DNA from: Hypsibius dujardini
Taxonomy: Eukaryota > Tardigrada > Eutardigrada > Parachela > Hypsibiidae
Assembly (NCBI GenBank): GCA_001579985.1
Contig: LRSR01008935.1
Span: 1 to 30,998 of the forward strand
Length of the DNA: 30,998 bases
Reading direction: 5' to 3'
Every line of letters begins with the position of its first letter. The first letter of the stretch is position 1. The position numbers were made by a program, and so were the translations under genes. Shown here in pieces: positions 10,205 to 21,274 of the stretch. The notes under the pieces were generated by a model. The model ran no database searches. It was not told the DNA's origin and saw only the letters and a list, made by a program, of their open reading frames with translations.

Positions 10205-11200
10205 AGATATACATGCTTACAAATAGAGAGAGAGAGAGAGAGACAAACAGACAAAGAAATAATTTTCCCATCCTCAAAAGCGGCCGAGAAAAACTTGTTT
10301 GTAGAGATTGGAGACATTTATATAGTATTTAATTGATCAAGCGGAACAGCTCTGATTTTGCTTGTTGATGCCAGTTAAATTCTTTTGGATGTGGTGTATT
10401 CCAAGGTGTAATTCTTGTTTCACATTGATCCAACAGACGACAGTGCTCTAAAACAGTTTTCCAAAAACAAAATTGCTGGTACAGCAAATCAGACAAAATT
10501 TCAGCTGCAAAAAACTGAACCAAATATCACATCAGGCATTGGAGCGTCGGGGTAGAAGCAATACGTCCCTTGACAGCTGTGCAGGAGCTTCTGGCCACTC
10601 AATCTCATTGCATCCCCTTGCTCAATTTTGTTTGCCAAGTTTCATCTTGAGAAATTTAAAAAGAATGAACGGGAGTGTTCCATTAGCCTAAATGCTAATG
10701 GAACATTCCGTTTCCATCCATTTTTCAACTGTCAAAAAGATCAGCGGGTATAACAGACTATTGCAATTTTTGTCCTTTAATAATGCTCCTTATTTTGTGG
10801 TCTTCAGTACTTTTCACATTGTTGGTACATATGGGCATAATAAGAAAGAAGCATTAGCAGACGTTTATCGGTTAAAAAATAAATTTTATTAACTTTTCAA
10901 ATTATATATGTCACTGCAGTATCGACCGGTGAAAGGCATCCTTCGCGACAATGGTTCAAAATATTTCCACTTCTCGCTAGTTGGTTCGAAAGATTTTGTA
11001 AATAATCAGACGTCGAACGCATTGCTGATTTATTTACCAGTGGTGTATCATACCAAATTCACTTTCCATCCATACGTTATATATTTTTTATCACGGGATT
11101 AGTAATGTACAGATCAATGTATTCACAACCGGTCCCTTAAAATAACGTATATCATCATGCGGAGTTTTATACAGCAGCGCCAACATGTCGATTAGATTAT
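10205..11200. other. Intergenic spacer between the two trypsin copies
   Basis: AT-rich sequence without a supported gene. The only clear structure is the hairpin at 10676-10705. The part next to 11201 should be the 3' UTR of copy B; it does not match the sequence downstream of copy A, so the duplicated unit ends near the stop codon. Confidence 0.5.
10676..10705. repeat. Perfect 12-bp hairpin
   Basis: TGTTCCATTAGC (10676-10687), loop CTAAAT, GCTAATGGAACA (10694-10705). There is no poly-T run after it. It may be the end of a small repeat. Confidence 0.7.
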
Positions 11201-12343
11201 TTAGTTTGAGTTAATTGTATTAGAGATCCACGTGAGGGCAGTGGAGGTCTTGGCGTAGACTCCGGGAATGCCAGGCACCGCACATCCAACTCCCCATGAC
11301 ACGACACCGACCAAGTTGTAGGTACCGCGGGAATTCAGGCAGACCAAGGGGCCACCGCTGTCACCCTGGCAGCTGTCTTTGTTGTTGGACGACGCGCAGA
11401 GCATGTCTTCGCTGATGAACAGTCTGATGTCCTGATCGGGGGGAGGAAAACGGAGATCGTTGTAGGTCCGATGGCAGGCGGCACGATCAACAATGTTGAC
11501 ACCAGCTTGTCGGAGTACCGGTGAAGTAGCGGCCCACTGTGAGTCCACAGTCCGTCCCCATCCAGTCACGTAGCAAGTCTTTCCAACAATTTCATCATCT
11601 TCCTCGCCCAGACAAACCGGCTTGACGTGGTCGTTGAATGAGATGGGCTGTGTCAAAGAAACGTTATTTTACTTTCACAATTCGAACCGAAAAATAAACT
11701 TACGAACAGGCATGCAGACAGACAGTTAGACAGACAGTTAGACAGACGTATGGATCGGCAGGCAGGCAGGCAGGCAGGCAGACAATTATACGGGCAGATG
11801 CAGATGCTCTGAAATGTTTCGTACCGTGGAGGTCTTCAGGAGACAGAAGTCCTGCTGGGCAACTGGGACATCATTGTACAAAGGATGGGGAATGACCTTC
11901 GATATGAGGTACTGTTTCGCGTTCGGCTCAGTGGCTCGGTTACGGTTGTGCTCTCCTGCGGTCACACGGAAGCTGGACGGCCGTTGAACTGCACCAGATT
12001 GGCTCACGCAACAATGGGCAGCCGTCATAATCCAATCCTCATCAATCTGAATGAGATAGAACTACATTAATTATCACTTTTCACTCTCAAGTTTCCTGCC
12101 AAAGAAACACAAAAAACGTACAATTGAACCACCGCAAAGGCCGCCGCCAACTTGAACGACCACCTGCCACGGCCAGGAGTGAGGGGTAGCTTCGATACCT
12201 CCAACGATCCGCTCACTCTTTCCGCTCAAGATGTCGATCAAGGCATTGAAACGCGACAAGGTCGGTCGGACGGTTGGGTTTCCGCAGTTCTGTGCATTGG
12301 TCACGCCAAGGACCACAGCCACAAGGACGATCGCTCGCAACAT
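11201..12343 (-). CDS. Secreted trypsin-like serine protease, copy B
   Basis: Exons on the minus strand are 12343-12122, 12046-11825 and 11647-11201, the same sizes and phases as copy A, giving 296 residues. I count about 24 amino-acid differences from A (roughly 92% identity). Signal peptide, SER|IVGG activation site, His (TAAHCC), Asp (QQDFCLLK), Ser (GDSGGP) and the trypsin-type Asp before it are all kept. Most changes lie on the surface side of exon 3 (for example LRFPSPNQD to LRFPPPDQD) and in the last ten residues, so both are probably active enzymes of the same specificity. Intron 1 is 75 nt as in A; intron 2 is 177 nt against 240, the difference being microsatellite length. Confidence 0.95.
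11700..11787. repeat. GACA/GGCA microsatellite in intron 2 of trypsin B
   Basis: Runs of CAGACAGTTAGA and GGCA units, at the same place as the repeat in intron 2 of copy A but with different units. Confidence 0.8.
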
Positions 12344-12466
12344 GATCGGTTGAGTCTCTTTACAGTTTATAAATCGAAATATAAAAGACTGCCGTTGCTG
12401 CTGCTTCTGTTGGACTTGGAACGCTGAGAAGGACTCAATTGATGGTTTTGTAATTGAAATACTCTG

Positions 12467-12476
12467 CCTTTATATA
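12467..12476 (-). promoter_or_regulatory. TATA box of trypsin gene B
   Basis: TATATAAAGG on the minus strand about 124 bp upstream of the ATG, equivalent to the TATA box of copy A. Confidence 0.65.
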
Positions 12477-12718
12477 CAGAGAGTAGGTTCATGTCATTGT
12501 AATTTTTCGCGTGCCGGTCATATGTATTTGTGATATCCTAATCTGTGGTCGACAGGTGCCCGTGTAGGGCCGTGTAGGACGGTGACGGAGGGAACGAGCG
12601 GAGGAAGATAGGGTAGCTAGCACCACGAAAGAATCAGTAGAGGGTGTAATCAGTTTGGCGAGAGTCTATTCGGATGGTACGAACAACAGCAGAGTAAATA
12701 CATTTTTGTGGTTTGTCT

Positions 12719-13310
12719 GATTATTGGTGCCTTATCACACGGCTCGTAGAATAATAATTAAGGCACTTCCTGGTACGGCTAACTGTTTCGGTAACTGTAG
12801 GGGACTCGCGCGCCGTTCCGCTTTCACCAGTTGTTATCACACGGGAACGGTCCGAGAAGGTTCCACGGTGAACCTTGGACGCGTTTCCCGTGGGATCGAT
12901 ACGATATTACGTCTGACCTTATTATCGCGAGATAAAAATTAGCACTGCAGTAAGGGGTATCACGCTTGAGCAGCAGTACCCTTTGTGTACTGATTTAATA
13001 GACACATTTCTCGCGATGGTTCGTTATCCTCATCACTCAGCGAAAGCCCCTCCCAAAGAGTAACATGGAGTGGTCGAATTAAACGGAAATGCGGCAATGT
13101 GTTGCACTTAATTAATCGCCTGTCCCTGGCACCCACACGCCCTGTGCTACCATTTCACGTCGCTTTTCCAATCGTTCTGTCTTTATAACAAGGAGTCCTT
13201 CGATCCGAGTTACCTTTTTCTGGCTAACAACTTTAACCAACAACAATTTTAGTATAATGGAACTTGGCGCGTATAAAATAAACTTTTCCTGACACCTTGT
13301 CATTCAGAAT
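12719..13310. other. Spacer without a supported gene
   Basis: Short open frames only, with no recognisable motifs. GC-richer around 12760-12900 without further signal. Confidence 0.4.
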
Positions 13311-13475
13311 TCGATGTGGCTTCGATTGACGTCATCCCAATATTCTTCGCAAGCCAGGAGGTGGAGCTATGAACCAGTCTTCGAAAAATACGTTCTCAAT
13401 TCCAGTAGCTCGGCCCCATGTTCGTAAAAAACATTTGGCTGATCGCAATTGATGCTAAATTGAATTTTAAATGGT
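13311..13475 (-). repeat. Degenerate fragment of the foldback MITE seen at 16093-16463
   Basis: The run from TCGATTGACGTCATC through AGGAGGTGGAGCTATG and on to AATTGATGCTAAATTGAATT follows the reverse complement of the element at 16093-16463 (TCGATTGACATCACG, AGGAGGCGGAGCTTTG and so on). The ends are not preserved. Confidence 0.6.
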
Positions 13476-13865
13476 ACCGGCAATAATAATTACAGTGTAT
13501 TTTCATATGTCTTATATGTTTCATATGTGATGAGTTTCACTACACACTGTAAGTTATATTCATTGTTGTATAATTATTTGATTATGACTGTCACATCGTC
13601 TATGGTTCGTCTTTCATCTTTCTTTAGACTTCTTTCTTTGACCATGCATTTAATTTGATTGAATGTTATTCAAAATTAAACTTCTTCGAATAAACACTAC
13701 CGGCAGATCGAGCATTGTGCATCCAGACCATGACTGCAGCAGAAGCAGGAATGTGAGACGTTAATGCAAAAAGTGATGCTGCACATTGTAGCTGATTATC
13801 AAATTGCGTATCATAAATGAATGTCAGACTTGTGTGCACAGAGGTTGCCGCGATCGTTTGGAGTC

Positions 13866-16803
13866 TCACGACGAGCCACGGGAATGATTGGAGGACACAT
13901 CGGAGATATCCGACGAACCGGATGAAGAACACGGTCGGGATCGGCGATCGTCCTTGTTGGCGTCCATCTTCACGAAGGGTGAAATCGGATCGATTGACGA
14001 GAAATGTGGCCTTCCCGCAGCAACAGCAGCAGCGGCCGCTGCTGACGAAGATGCCTCTTCCTTGTGTTTGCGCAACAACTTTTTATGCTTCTAAATGGGG
14101 CGAGAGGAAAGATGATTAGCACCCTGCGGGAGCCGTAATTGGATTATGATGCAACTAATAGCTCGCCATTGTGCAGGGCAATTATCACACCCAGCCTACA
14201 CACCCAGCCTAAATCCTTTAACGCGTGACTTACCATTCGACGATTTTGCTGCAAAACAAAAACACCAGCAAGAATAACTACAAATTCTGTTGTGATACAA
14301 CGGTGTTTTTTAAATAATAGTCACTAGCAATTTTTTTCAACAAAATAAAAGGCAATTGTCAGTGTTCATAATTGTTTTTTTCAACGACTTTACGGTCTGT
14401 CGAAAAGATTGCTGATATGAACTAAAACGTCGATCTGGCTGGTAACCTAAGAGAAGTGCGGATATGTTCTTGAAATGTGTTTAGGAAAGTAAATACCAAA
14501 AGACTATGGATAGAACTTACAAACCACGTCTTGACTTGCGTTTCCGACAGGCTGAGGAGATTTGCAAGGTCCACCCGTTCGGGCGTGGAAAGGTAACGTT
14601 GACTTTCGAAGCGCTTCTCCAGCCCGTTCAGTTGGTTGTCACTGAAGACTGTGCGAGCCTTTCGTCGTCTGCATTGCTTGCTGCTCTGCAGGTCCGAGGG
14701 GGAGTCGTGCGAATTTTGTGCAGTTTGAAAAAATGGCGGCATGTGAAAGCCTACATGCCACCGTGAAAAAATTTATTAATACGTATGTGTGTTTTAATTA
14801 GCAACTTTCTATTTTGCTCGTATCACAATTTCACTCCCAAAGGTAATGATCATTTTAATTAATGAATTCTTAAAGAACCACACAGTACAAAAGTATTAAA
14901 CACGTTTTTTGTGAAATTCATTTCTCTGCTTGCGGGTAAATTTTGAAGTAATTTAATTTAGGGACGAATTTGAAAATAATCCCCAAAGAGAAGTCACTTT
15001 CGGATAAGCTTAAAAGTGATCATTGTCATCTTGGCGCGCGATGTCAGATAGGCGCAAAGTCTCTTTTTTTAATAATTTAAGATGATCATTACTTTTTGGG
15101 GTGAATTTGTATTTGTACATGTCCGTCCGTCTGCTATATATATTTCTAGGGATTAAAGAAAAGGATCACGAAAAATAATAGAGTAATTAACGTTAATCTA
15201 GCAGGATTCTATAACAACGTATTACAACTTCAACTCTTCATTCGCTCTATAAAATTACTAAACCCAATGTATATTACGTTTTAATCCACATATCACACAT
15301 CATTATCTTGCACAATACAATGTGAGTAGATGCTGATACAAGGATGGCTAGACCAAACTAAATTAATAAACAACCGGGAACTGAATTTTAGGTTTAGTAT
15401 AATTCCCAAAACAAATCTACAAAAAAGTATTAACTGGTGAAAATTTAACTGGAAAAAACTAATAAAACTAAAATTGGCAGCTAATGTGGTTAAACCTAAA
15501 ATAGAATTCATCAATCAATAAATTTCAGCTGGCTATGGTAAAAAATAATGAATCTACTAATTTAAGGTTTTTTCCACCACTATTTTGGTGTGGCACAATA
15601 AATCAACGACTTCATGATTGTAGTATTGCTTTCATTCGATTCGTCGTTTTTCTGCTATACATCCCTACCTGCAATTTAGTGTGACCAATACATGTACCGT
15701 ACCTGGTGTGGGAATGATGACCGAACTAGCGCCATCCATCCGGCCGCCACTGCTACCGCTGCTGCCCTATAATTACGGATGAAAAAGATAAAATCAATTG
15801 ACTACATAGTTGACTACTTACTCAACTAAAATCTAATTGCAAAATATTTTTTGCACGTTTTCTATTGCAAACTTTTAATTTATTTTAATCGAACGATGTA
15901 GGTCGTTAAATTATTTTAAGTTTTTGCCTGCTTCAATTTGTAGTGTCTAAAACTGTCGAGTTACTTGAGGTGTGATTCAAGTGCCGAATTCAGAATCACT
16001 TCGAAATATTTCTTTTATTTAAACCTACTGTAGTTATGAAAATAATTATTTCGCCGGTAAAGTCGAGCAGTTTGGTGATATTTCAAAGTTGGAAAACACA
16101 GGAAGATTCCATTTTCCATTATTTTCACTGTAAAAAAGGTGATTTGTCAAAAAAACATTAAATATGATTTTTTACGCTATCCCGTTTTTCATATTTAATT
16201 TGGAGTCGATTGTCTTCAGATAAAAACCTTTGACGTCAGTGGGCGGAGCTATAGACCAAAACTGGTCAGTTTCGCTCGCATTATCGGTCCTTTTTGAAAG
16301 ATACCCAAAGCTCCGCCTCCTGATCTTCAAAAAATATTTGCGTGATGTCAATCGACTCAAAATTGAATTTGAATAGAGTCAAAGTAATTGTTCGTTAAAT
16401 AAATTCTAAAAAAACACCATCTTCACAGTGAAAATGAAGGAAAATGGAATCTTCCTGTGTTTTTTAAACTTTAGTCAGTCTTGTTAGTTAGTAGTCTTGT
16501 CATCTTTACCTGCGAACACATCCACCGAGGGTACGAACCGGCAGCCGCTGCCGCCGCGGCATGGTGCGCAAAATTGGGGAACCACAGGTTCTGGTAGGCC
16601 TGCGGTGAGACACACAAACTCAAGGGTCCACCGCCGACCCCTCCGGAATTGTAGCCATGAAACAAGTGCGAGGGCACTTGAAGACCACCAAGCAAGCCAC
16701 TCTCCACAAAAGCATCCTGCTGCTGCTTTGACAACGACGACGGCGGCGGCGGTAAGATATCATCGATACGGAACGACGTGCGCGTCGAACTTGAAGGGGT
16801 CAT
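13866..16803 (-). CDS. bsh: Brain-specific homeobox (Bsh/Bsx) transcription factor
   Basis: Five exons on the minus strand: 16803-16510, 15766-15703, 14750-14521, 14248-14234 and 14090-13866 (294, 64, 230, 15 and 225 nt), giving 275 residues. All donors are GT, all acceptors AG, and the phases (0, 1, 0, 0) fit. Near the N-terminus, [12 protein letters not shown] matches the Bsx octapeptide-like repressor motif. A poly-Ala run and a Gly/Ser linker (exon 2) follow. The homeodomain is residues 148-207, from [20 protein letters not shown] to VKTWFQNRRMKHKK; Arg5, Phe8, Trp48, Phe49, Gln50 and Asn51 are present and [12 protein letters not shown] is typical of Bsh. The C-terminus has poly-Ala and a Ser-rich tail. 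It is a nuclear DNA-binding protein, in other animals expressed in brain neurons. A MITE sits in intron 1. Confidence 0.93.
14234..14248 (-). other. bsh: 15-nt microexon of bsh encoding QNRRM
   Basis: On the minus strand TTTTGCAG|CAAAATCGTCGAATG|GTAAGT. These five codons are homeodomain positions 50-54, in the DNA-recognition helix, and fill the exact gap between TGGTTT|GTAAGT at 14521 and TTTAG|AAGCATAAA at 14090. It has phase 0 on both sides. Confidence 0.92.
16093..16463. mobile_element. Foldback MITE in bsh intron 1
   Basis: The ends are a perfect 25-bp inverted repeat (16093-16117 with 16439-16463; core ACACAGGAAGATTCC). Similarity between the two halves continues inward: TTTAATTTGGAGTCGATTG pairs imperfectly with CAATCGACTCAAAATTGAA, and GGGCGGAGCT pairs with AGCTCCGCC. 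The whole 371 bp could fold into one long hairpin. There is no coding capacity. Superfamily not assigned. Confidence 0.85.
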
Positions 16804-17189
16804 ATCGCAATCGAACGTTTATGTGAAAATCGGTAAAAATTAACGCGCTCTCAAGAGTGAGAAAAGCTAAAACAGCTTATGGGGGGAAGCTGTCGAAAAT
16901 TGCACTTGAGATTGGGACGATTACTTCCACACACATACACACTGTAAATGGGCAGTGAAGCGCGTATGTTGATTTATAAGGGAGAAATGAAGAGTGACAA
17001 TGAGAGCTTTTGGGGCCCGCTAAATGTCCCCCTCAAAATGCGAGACAAATAGGGGGATGATGATTCCGGCACAGATTTTTCAAGAGAACAAGAGCGGATC
17101 TATGTCTGTCTGTCTATGTGGGTGGTTGTGTGGGTGTCTGTGTGTGTGTGTGTGTGTGTGTCTGTCTGTCTGTCTGGGTGTCTGTCTGT

Positions 17190-17220
<31 letters not shown>

Positions 17221-17663
17221 GGCTTGTGCGTATGTGATTAGGGAGCGTAATTGGTTGCATTGAATGAAAAATGCCCGCAAATTGGCTGTCAATGAAGTGG
17301 CTGTCCGGGACTCCTAATCCAGCGGATGTCTCATCATATGGTTCGGCTGAATGGGGTGACGGGGGTTATATGAGGACGTGTGGATGTTAAAAGGCAAAAG
17401 AGGAGCGGGCACTGAGAGGGATGTTCGTAATGGACTCCCGTTCTAACATGCCCATATGGCCCCCGGGAGAGGGGAATTAGCGGGGCGGTACGTGTCGCGC
17501 ACAGTGTGGATAATTGTCACTTAATTGCTCCGGGAATCACAGCTCTCTCTCCCTATCTCCTCTGCGGATTTTATAAGGGTAAAGTGTGTGGGAGGCTCCC
17601 GGTAATCGAATGTTTTTGTCCATTCGCACGTCTTGATGGAAAATGAGTGAACGGAGTCCGACT
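16804..17663. other. bsh: Upstream region of bsh
   Basis: Contains the presumed bsh 5' UTR and promoter. I see no TATA box and no coding region; the CTGT/GT repeat at 17103-17220 is in it. Confidence 0.4.
17103..17220 (+). repeat. (CTGT)n and (GT)n compound microsatellite
   Basis: Mixed TGTC, GTGT and CTGT runs about 300 bp upstream of the bsh start codon. Confidence 0.9.
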
Positions 17664-17951
17664 GGAGATGGCAAAACATAACTAAACTAAAAACTAAACT
17701 GAAATTAAACTAAAACGTTTAGCGAAAAATTTCTTGCCTGTAGATTTCTAGTCGACTAAAAAAACCAAGCCAAAAATTTTAGTTACTAAAAATTTAAATA
17801 ATAAAAACAAAAAATGACTAATTTTAAGTCAAATCATTTTGACTAATACCAGACTGAAAGTTTTAGTTGCTAAAAGAAACCATTTTTAGTAAATAATTTT
17901 AGACTAACTAAAAAAAATAGTTAGTTAACGGATTTCAGTTTTTGCTATCCC
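17664..17951 (+). repeat. CTAAA-rich dispersed repeat, copy 2, with short TIRs
   Basis: Starts GGAGATGGCAAAA (17664-17676) and ends TTTTTGCTATCCC (17939-17951), which are imperfect inverted repeats. The interior is degenerate CTAAA/TTTAG. It shares a 29-base block and the right end with 2790-2963, so it is a dispersed element rather than chance low complexity. Confidence 0.6.
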
Positions 17952-18617
17952 TTGAACGGAATCGTAATTCTACCTGTCGCATAGTAAGTTTCATCATAGT
18001 GAAAAGTGCACCAGAAAAGGCAATTTACATTTAGATTATTAGAGAGAGATTATTTTATTTTAGGAATAGATTTCATGAGTCCCCTTTCCACAGCGACTCA
18101 TTTTGGGGATCAGAAACGTTTCTTGTTCTATTATAGCCTATACTGTTATTTCGAGTGTATGCTTCCGGTTTCTTCGTGTTCATGTACCGTATACTACACT
18201 AAAATAGAGAACGATATGTTGTTACTATGACTGAAAATATCTAAAATGTGAAATATGTTTTAATTTATGGTGATAGAGAAATTCGGTGATTCATAACATT
18301 AATCGTTCCTCTTCCATGACTTAAACAAAGGTGTGACACTGCTGATTAACAGATTGAAAGCGGATGATTGTCTCTAAATTTAAATCGAACCCGAATTTTA
18401 TACCATACATTGTATGCGGTCTGGCACTAATCCTTCGCCTTTTTCCTGATAAAAAAATTGCCGAAAAAAATCGATTTGACCCTGCGGTATGTGAGCGTTT
18501 TACATCGAGGAGTCCTCTCCAAATCCTCCGTACTTATATTTTTTCAGACAAGGGAAGGTATCTAGCAGGTACAATCATGCATGTACAGTACGTGTGACTT
18601 CGTCAAAGGATCATATG
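17952..18617. other. Spacer without a supported gene
   Basis: AT-rich with short open frames only; I see nothing functional in it. Confidence 0.4.
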
Positions 18618-19375
18618 CGAGGAGCACTCCAAAAGTCTTGGCACTCGGTCATTACATCACGACTAGAAGATGCGTTCCAACTCTGGTATCGCAAGTAAAT
18701 AGATCAGCAACTTCTACTTTATTTCCGAAAGTTTTGTTGAATAACAGCCAAAGGCCTAGAAGGAAGATTTTCTTCTAGCGGAGAGTAGTTGACCGCAGTA
18801 TAAACGTGAATTATGTCCACTCACACGCGTCTCAACCATTCCATGACGAATACTCAGTCTATTTTCCTTATTGACGTATACAACCTAATCACAGAGCTAA
18901 TTAATCAGTTGAGATAAATGGATTCCGGCAAATCTAAGAAAGGTTAGATCGACGGGCCGAATAGTGCGGCATGAAATCATGCGGAGTGTTTCAGCTTTCT
19001 TTTTTGATTGATTGATTGATTGTTGTTCTCAACAAGAGTGTCGGCATTTATTCTAACCACTGTCCACATCAATCTACTTTCTGAATCCTTTGCGGAGTGC
19101 AGCAACCGGCTGCAGGGGAAGTGTCTCTTATTACATACTGCAGCGAAATTTTGTTTGTTTCGCATATTAGTCCATATAAAACAACTTACTATGCGGCTGC
19201 AATAGTATTGAAAAGTGTGTCTTCCAAAAGAAATGCCTCTTCTCATGCAGGTCCGTGAAACTTGGACTTACCGCTCATGAGGCCATGATCTAACTAAAAA
19301 TATTGATTGATTCGAAAAGCAGTCGCTTGGTGCAGAGTAAATGACCGAATGCCAAGACTTTTGGAGTGGCCCTCG
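18618..19375. mobile_element. Non-autonomous TIR element of about 758 bp, possibly Tc1/mariner-like
   Basis: The terminal inverted repeats are 18618-18653 and 19339-19375, about 36 bp with some three differences (core CACTCCAAAAGTCTTGGCA). The sequence outside the right end is TA and outside the left is TG, so a TA target duplication is possible with one change. The interior has no recognisable transposase; the longest open frame (18977-19246, minus) has no DDE motif. A (GATT)n tract is at 19004-19021. Confidence 0.75.
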
Positions 19376-19415
19376 TATTTCTATTGTTGTGTGTGTGTGT
19401 GTGTGTGTGTGTGAC

Positions 19416-19489
<74 letters not shown>

Positions 19490-20169
19490 GTGTGCATTAC
19501 ACTAGGCCATGCGTACAGTACTACCCCAGCATACATGCAATCCTCACACAACACAAACGGCTGACATCAAGGATGTCTAAATGTCTGATTGCGCTTCAGG
19601 ATGCGACCAATTTGCAGCCGTAATTTCTCGCTAACAGCATCCAACCGGAACGTGATTACACTCACTCTATATGAAAGGGGGGATGGGGGAGTGAAAAAGG
19701 CTCCATGTAATTACACTCTCAATATACATTGTGGCGAAAGGCGCGAAAGGCATTACATGTATACCCCACGCGTCATTCCGGATGAATTTGATAAAATTAC
19801 TCTCCGGACCCTGAAAGGCAATCTGGAGGAGCGCGGGAGTGCGACGACGACTGTGATTGGTAATAGATTGTAAACGAAGCACATAATTGTATCACTTTGT
19901 TTGGTCCCATTTCCGATCAAGAGAGATTGCGGAGTGTGTGTTACCCTCGCGTCTCTCTGAATGATCCCTTAATGATAGGGATGATTCGCGACGTAATTGT
20001 TTCCCTTTCATATGTTAAAATACGTCATCAGGCATGGTTGATCGGATTTCGCTGTTTGTGTGACCTTTTTTTCTCGGCATAACATCACATATAGGCCTCC
20101 TTAGTATACGATTCTCCTTGCATGCGCATGTGGGAGAGAAATCGAACCCGCAACCAAGGAAAAAGATTT
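19376..20169. other. Spacer 3' of cathepsin gene C
   Basis: Begins with the microsatellite at 19390-19488. A plus-strand open run at 19705-19860 has weak resemblance to part of a DIX domain, but I cannot connect it to any neighbouring exon. The rest shows nothing. Confidence 0.4.
19390..19488 (+). repeat. (GT)n followed by (CTGT)n microsatellite
   Basis: About 24 bases of GT then nearly 20 uninterrupted CTGT units, just outside the right end of the element at 18618-19375. Confidence 0.95.
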
Positions 20170-21243
20170 TTAAGACGACGGGGAGCAGGTCAGGAGGCTG
20201 GAAGTCGGTCCAGGCGGAGTGGCCCACTGCGAATAAAAATGTGAATTCTTATTTTTAGAATACATTTATGAGTAATGCAAATGAATGAACGAGTGAAAAT
20301 TTGAAAGAAAAACTAAGCGGAAGATAAAATTAAATAACATTTTCAATTTGAATAAAATAATTAATTTGCTCTAGAAAACGGACTAAAATATCAGTCATTT
20401 TTATTAATGTACGTGCTTTATTATAAAGTAAATGAAGCTCAACTGATTGAATAGAATTATTTATCAAAAAGGTAATTTGACTTACGGTAAATCCTGCTTG
20501 TGTGGCAGAAGGATATGACAGTACTCCGGAAACGGGCTTTCCAGATGCGTCTTTGCCAAAGACGACTGCTTTCTTTCCGTCAACGTTCAACATCGATGTG
20601 ACACTGGCAAATTTGTCGGAAATCAGCTTGCCAATGTTCTTGCCCTGTCCTTGTGTGTTGAACAGCCAATCCTTATTGTCAGGATCTGCATGGAAAAATA
20701 AGTAAGAGATGGTTGTGTTTGATTTATGAAACCCAATATTTTGGAGCATGCAAACTACGCACAATATGACCAGGTGTTGAGGGTGCTGCCGGTGTAAAAG
20801 TTTGCTGAGGCACCACCACTGCCGGAGCCTGAGCCACCGCCACAGGTGAACTTTGTGGAACCGGCCGACTGCGCGCAGTTCGCTCCAGCTTGACCCTTGG
20901 ACTGTAATGATACAGCGTGCGGAATTTGTAATGTAACGTACGAATTGGTTCAAAAATAAAATATTAGATAGCCACGTACGTTCAACAGCCACAGTTGGTC
21001 GTTTTGAACGATCGAGCTGGTCATCGGTCCAGACGGAGCTCCAAGGAAGACTTTAGAGAGGGGAACAGCAGGGCCAATTGCTTTCAGCTTGCCGTCAGCG
21101 CCGACAGACACCTGCTGGGTGCAGTTGCCTAAAACGAAAATGAATGTAAATGCCAAAATCGCTGACTTTGTACGTCTGTCTGTTTGTTTGTCTGTCTGTC
21201 TGTCTGTCTGTCTATCTGTGTGTTTGTCCGTGTGTCTGACTCT

Positions 21244-21274
<31 letters not shown>

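Larger units (their letters stand above)
11201..12718 (-). repeat. Tandem segmental duplicate of 7987-9571
   Basis: The similarity to 7987-9571 covers the whole gene and about 375-380 bp upstream of the ATG, including the TATA box and a distal block (12580-12718 against 9437-9571) near GTGACGGAGGGAACG. The copied unit is therefore gene plus promoter, offset by about 3.15 kb, with the GACA-flanked repeat and spacer between. Confidence 0.85.

Noticed and set aside
10692-11102. Two plus-strand open frames of about 65 residues
   Set aside because: No motifs, no start context and AT-rich; most likely chance.
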